A stretch of 42,388 nt of DNA from Oscillospiraceae bacterium (GTDB lineage: Bacteria > Bacillota > Clostridia > Oscillospirales > CAG-272). Of this stretch, positions 40,074 through 42,388 are shown piece by piece (the first letter of the stretch is position 1; every line of letters starts with the position of its first letter). The stretch is taken from the NCBI GenBank assembly GCA_015064355.1, contig SVSJ01000022.1, forward strand, positions 1 through 42,388. Direction: 5' to 3'. The notes under the pieces are model-generated. The model saw only the letters and a program-made list of their open reading frames with translations. It was not told where the DNA came from and searched no databases. A program made the translations under genes and the position numbers.

Positions 40074-41501
40074 ATGGCAAAAATCTGGAAATCACGCGGC
40101 AAGTCCTACCCTGCCGTGGCCGAGAACATTAAATGCGGTGTTGCCGTGGTGGGAGGCGGGCTCACCGGGGTAATTCTCGCGCACATTCTTTCAAAGCGCG
40201 GGCTGGACGTGGCACTGTTCGAAGCGAATACCATTGCTTCCGGCAAAACCGCCCGCTCCACCGCAAAGGTCACCGTTGCCCACGGTTTCAAATATGCAGA
40301 GCTGCAAGAAAATTCCTCCCCGGAAATATCCCGCAAATATGCCGCAGCAAACATGGACGGTCTCCGCTTCTTTGCAAGCCTGCTTGGGGAGCGGGAGCGG
40401 AGGGATATGTACCTCTACTCTCTCTACGGTCAGAGAAGACTGCGCAAGGAATTTGCCGTAATGACGGAAAACGGGATCCCCTGCGACTACCCCGACGTGG
40501 ATCGAATCCCCCTGCCGTTTCCGGTGGAAGGGGCAATCAGGCTCTCTGATCAGTACGTCATCAACCCTGTGCGATTCTGCAACAGCCTGTGCCGATTTGC
40601 CGGGTTCAGAATATTCGAAAACAGCCCGGTTGAGATCGTTGACGAGCATCTGCTGGTGTGCGGCGGATATAAGATCAACGCAAACCAAATTGCAGTTTGC
40701 ACAAATTATCCCCTTCACACCCCCGCATTCAAAGCCCCTCTCAAGCTTTCGAGAAAAACCTCCTCTGCGGTAAAAATGCGGCGTGAGGGAGGCTTCTCTA
40801 TTCCACAAAACGTTATAGCATACGGTGCCGACGGCGGGTATGGATACCGATACTCCGATGACCCACAGGAGCTCATCGTAAGTGGCGAAACTACCCGCGG
40901 CACACCAACTCCCCTTGCGGAAGAGAGGCTTGTCAGCGCAGTACGGCAGTTTGCTCCCGGAGCGGTTATGACAGAAAGCTGGACCAACAACGACACATAC
41001 ACCCACGACGGAGTGCCATACAGCGGTATGCTCAGCTCCGGTATATGGGTGACCTGCGGTTACTCCGCCTGGGGCATGACAAACTCTGCCGCAATGGCTA
41101 TAGTCACAGCCGAACAGATATGCGGTCGTGAGCTTTGGTATGCTGATGCTTTCTCCCCGCGGCGAAACTTTCTTCGTGGTGGGACTGCGGAATTTTCGGA
41201 GCATATTCAAACTGCAGTGGGAGGTGTGGTAAAGCAAATGTCCTCTGCCCCCGACGTCTATCCGGGAGAAGTAAAAACAGGGCACGCAGAGACGGTGGTG
41301 ATCCACGGAAAAAGGGCCGGCGCATATCGGGATGACAAGGGGGAATTGCACCTGGTAAGCCTAAAATGCCCTCACCTCGGCTGCTCACTTGAGTGGAACC
41401 TGGCTGACAAAACCTGGGATTGCCCCTGCCACGGTTCCCGTTTTTCCTACACAGGCGAGTGCCTGTCAAACCCCGCAAACCGCGGCATAAAGATAGAATA
41501 G
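40074..41501 (+). CDS. FAD-dependent oxidoreductase with C-terminal Rieske [2Fe-2S] domain
   Basis: A 475-residue fusion. The N-terminus is a DAO-type flavoprotein: the Rossmann FAD site AVVGGGLTGVILAHILSKRG (about 24-43), FEANTIASGKTARSTAKVT, and the FAD end motif GVPYSGMLSSGIWVTCGYSAWGMTNSAAMA (about 309-338). The C-terminal 60 residues are a Rieske domain with Cys432-P-His434, Cys450-P-C-His453 cluster ligands and the extra Cys437/Cys452 pair. This matches the Firmicute glycine-oxidase-like/Rieske family (B. subtilis YhfW type); the substrate is unknown. AGAGGAG lies 5 nt before the ATG. There is no signal peptide, so it is cytoplasmic. I saw no clear promoter; the tandem repeat lies immediately upstream. 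Confidence 0.9.
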   Translation: MAKIWKSRGKSYPAVAENIKCGVAVVGGGLTGVILAHILSKRGLDVALFEANTIASGKTARSTAKVTVAHGFKYAELQENSSPEISRKYAAANMDGLRFFASLLGERERRDMYLYSLYGQRRLRKEFAVMTENGIPCDYPDVDRIPLPFPVEGAIRLSDQYVINPVRFCNSLCRFAGFRIFENSPVEIVDEHLLVCGGYKINANQIAVCTNYPLHTPAFKAPLKLSRKTSSAVKMRREGGFSIPQNVIAYGADGGYGYRYSDDPQELIVSGETTRGTPTPLAEERLVSAVRQFAPGAVMTESWTNNDTYTHDGVPYSGMLSSGIWVTCGYSAWGMTNSAAMAIVTAEQICGRELWYADAFSPRRNFLRGGTAEFSEHIQTAVGGVVKQMSSAPDVYPGEVKTGHAETVVIHGKRAGAYRDDKGELHLVSLKCPHLGCSLEWNLADKTWDCPCHGSRFSYTGECLSNPANRGIKIE

Positions 41502-41510
41502 GCCAAAAAC

Positions 41511-41543
41511 ATCCGCAGAGCCTTGTTTTTCTGCGGATTTTTT
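41511..41543 (+). terminator. Intrinsic terminator of the FAD/Rieske gene
   Basis: ATCCGCAGA (41511-41519) pairs with TCTGCGGAT (41530-41538), followed by TTTTT. The next gene's -35 element lies inside the loop. Confidence 0.88.
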
Positions 41544-41551
41544 GGTATAAT
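41523..41551 (+). promoter_or_regulatory. Promoter of the XRE/zinc-ribbon gene
   Basis: -35 TTGTTT (41523-41528), 17-bp spacer, perfect -10 TATAAT (41546-41551). It overlaps the upstream terminator. Confidence 0.5.
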
Positions 41552-41562
41552 TTCGATGAAAA

Positions 41563-41662
41563 TCCACCGCTTTGCCAACTCTACTCACAGTAGAGTCCGA
41601 GAAACTCCCCACTCAACCGGCGGTGTGTAGACTATTCCAAGAAAAAGCGGTACACTGTTATC
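41563..41662 (+). promoter_or_regulatory. Structured 5' leader of the XRE/zinc-ribbon gene
   Basis: The leader of about 120 nt has a perfect inner hairpin ACTCTACT-CAC-AGTAGAGT (41579-41597) and an outer stem CACCGC/GCGGTG. The same 5' strand (ACCGCTTT) can instead pair with AAAGCGGT just before the ribosome binding site. Known riboswitch classes were not recognised. Confidence 0.4.
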
Positions 41663-41678
41663 AAAAGGAGGCAACCAA

Positions 41679-42290
41679 ATGGATCAGATCAAAATCGGAA
41701 AATTCATTGCCGAGTGCAGAAAAAAAGCAAACCTGACTCAGATGCAGCTTGGCGAAATGCTGAACGTCACCGACCGAGCAGTATCAAAATGGGAAAACGG
41801 ACGCGCGATGCCGGACTCATCAATTATGCTTGATCTGTGCGGTGTGTTTGGAATCAGCGTAACAGATTTATTAAATGGGGAGGTAGTTTCTATGGAAAAC
41901 ACTAATCAAAAAAACGAGCAGCTTCTCTTGGATATGGCAAAAGAAATGGAGCAAAAAAACAAAACGATCTGGACTTCTATGTGGGTGATCATGAGCATAA
42001 GCATAGTATGTCTGCTCGCAGGCTTATGTGTTGTCGCACTCCTAATGCCGGAAGGTCCGCTGCAGCTGGTTATTATTCTCGGCCTTTGCGTGGTATTTTT
42101 GGTGCCGTGCTTCTACGCATTAAAGCTTGAGGTAAGCGTAGGTGCTTATAAATGCAAAAATTGCGGACACGAAATAGTACCCACTTACAAACAAGCATTG
42201 AACGCAATGCACATGGGTACTACTCGCTACTTAAAGTGTCCAAACTGTCACAAGCGCACTTGGTGCAAAAAAGTAATCACCAAAAAATAA
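41679..42290 (+). CDS. XRE-family regulator with membrane helices and C-terminal zinc ribbon
   Basis: A 203-residue protein. The N-terminal XRE helix-turn-helix IGKFIAECRKKANLTQMQLGEMLNVTDRAVSKWENG (about 5-41) is followed by a coiled linker (about 72-95). Two membrane helices (about 100-122 and 127-148) come next, then a zinc ribbon with CKNCGH and CPNCHKRTWC (about 161-195). A membrane-tethered regulator is the simple reading; the ligand is unknown. AAAGGAGG lies 7 nt before the ATG. An internal ATG at 41892 (Met72) has GGGGAGG 8 nt upstream and would make the membrane/zinc part alone. It has its own promoter and terminator. Confidence 0.85.
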   Translation: MDQIKIGKFIAECRKKANLTQMQLGEMLNVTDRAVSKWENGRAMPDSSIMLDLCGVFGISVTDLLNGEVVSMENTNQKNEQLLLDMAKEMEQKNKTIWTSMWVIMSISIVCLLAGLCVVALLMPEGPLQLVIILGLCVVFLVPCFYALKLEVSVGAYKCKNCGHEIVPTYKQALNAMHMGTTRYLKCPNCHKRTWCKKVITKK

Positions 42291-42294
42291 ATAT

Positions 42295-42319
42295 CCACCC
42301 GCATAGCGGGTGGTTTTTC
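42295..42319 (+). terminator. Intrinsic terminator of the XRE/zinc-ribbon gene
   Basis: CCACCCGC-ATA-GCGGGTGG followed by TTTTT. The remaining 69 bases to the window end hold no recognisable feature. Confidence 0.92.
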
Positions 42320-42388
42320 ATTTTCGGGCATAGCCCCATCTAAACTGATTGGACCTGTCAGTCATGCGTTTTTTACTTGATACCCGTA

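Noticed and set aside
39766-40102. Open frames on both strands through the tandem repeat
   Set aside because: They arise from reading repeated sequence, have no good ribosome binding site or known domain, and the 82-bp period shifts frame from unit to unit.
41558-41678. Cobalamin riboswitch in the leader of the last gene
   Set aside because: The GAAAATCC word is reminiscent, but no B12 box (GCCACTG type) or the rest of the core is present, and the leader is too short.

Overview
The window looks like a chromosomal segment of a low-to-mid GC Gram-positive anaerobe of the class Clostridia, most likely an uncultured gut-type Oscillospirales/Ruminococcaceae relative. The basis is consensus TTGACA/TATAAT promoters with 17-bp spacers, AGGAGG-type ribosome binding sites, a Cys T-box riboswitch, GAAC-N4-GTTC LexA boxes, an SLH-domain S-layer protein and gene pairs such as DUF1385-prmC. 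Taxonomy is inference; there is no 16S gene inside the window.

Left edge (1-1300): tandem promoters and a boxA-like leader point off the left edge and look like the start of an rRNA operon. Next come a small lipoprotein and the RNase P RNA gene with its own promoter and terminator, all on the minus strand. Region 1300-4100 (plus): a PdaA-like deacetylase lipoprotein, mnmA broken by a one-base deletion at its second catalytic Cys codon, a DUF559 protein and a palindromic repeat. Region 4100-10700 (minus): a 1533-residue SLH/LamG S-layer protein with an exceptionally biased codon set, a Toprim/DUF4093 RNase M5-like protein and holA.

Region 10770-17240 (plus): an Mbeg1-like hydrolase, mntP, then DUF1385-prmC-cimA-ddl. 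Region 17290-27120 (minus): SOS-controlled dinB, a four-gene Gld-type ABC transporter operon (ATPase, permease, GldG, DUF4340), pgeF, and gpmI flanked by inverted copies of a multi-hairpin repeat, then a YpsA/SLOG-like protein. Region 27200-31600 (plus): an orphan winged-helix regulator, then a Cys T-box operon cysE-CPBP protease-cysS, which joins cysteine synthesis and cysteine charging under one tRNA-Cys sensor.

Region 31640-39670: a small XRE regulator, a candidate orphan small RNA on the plus strand, then minus-strand genes. In transcription order these are recA, recF, recX, rimO, pgsA, ogg, a DUF6062 protein, a RAYT transposase and a small membrane protein. recA carries LexA-like boxes, and recF sits directly behind recA rather than in a dnaA-dnaN cluster. 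Right end: 3.4 tandem copies of an 82-bp hairpin repeat, a FAD oxidoreductase fused to a Rieske domain, and an XRE-membrane-zinc-ribbon protein with a structured leader.

I found no CRISPR array, prophage or dedicated defence island. The most promising unexplained items are the orphan small RNA, the structured leader of the last gene, and the REP-like palindromes shared between the RAYT gene and the tandem repeat beside recA.
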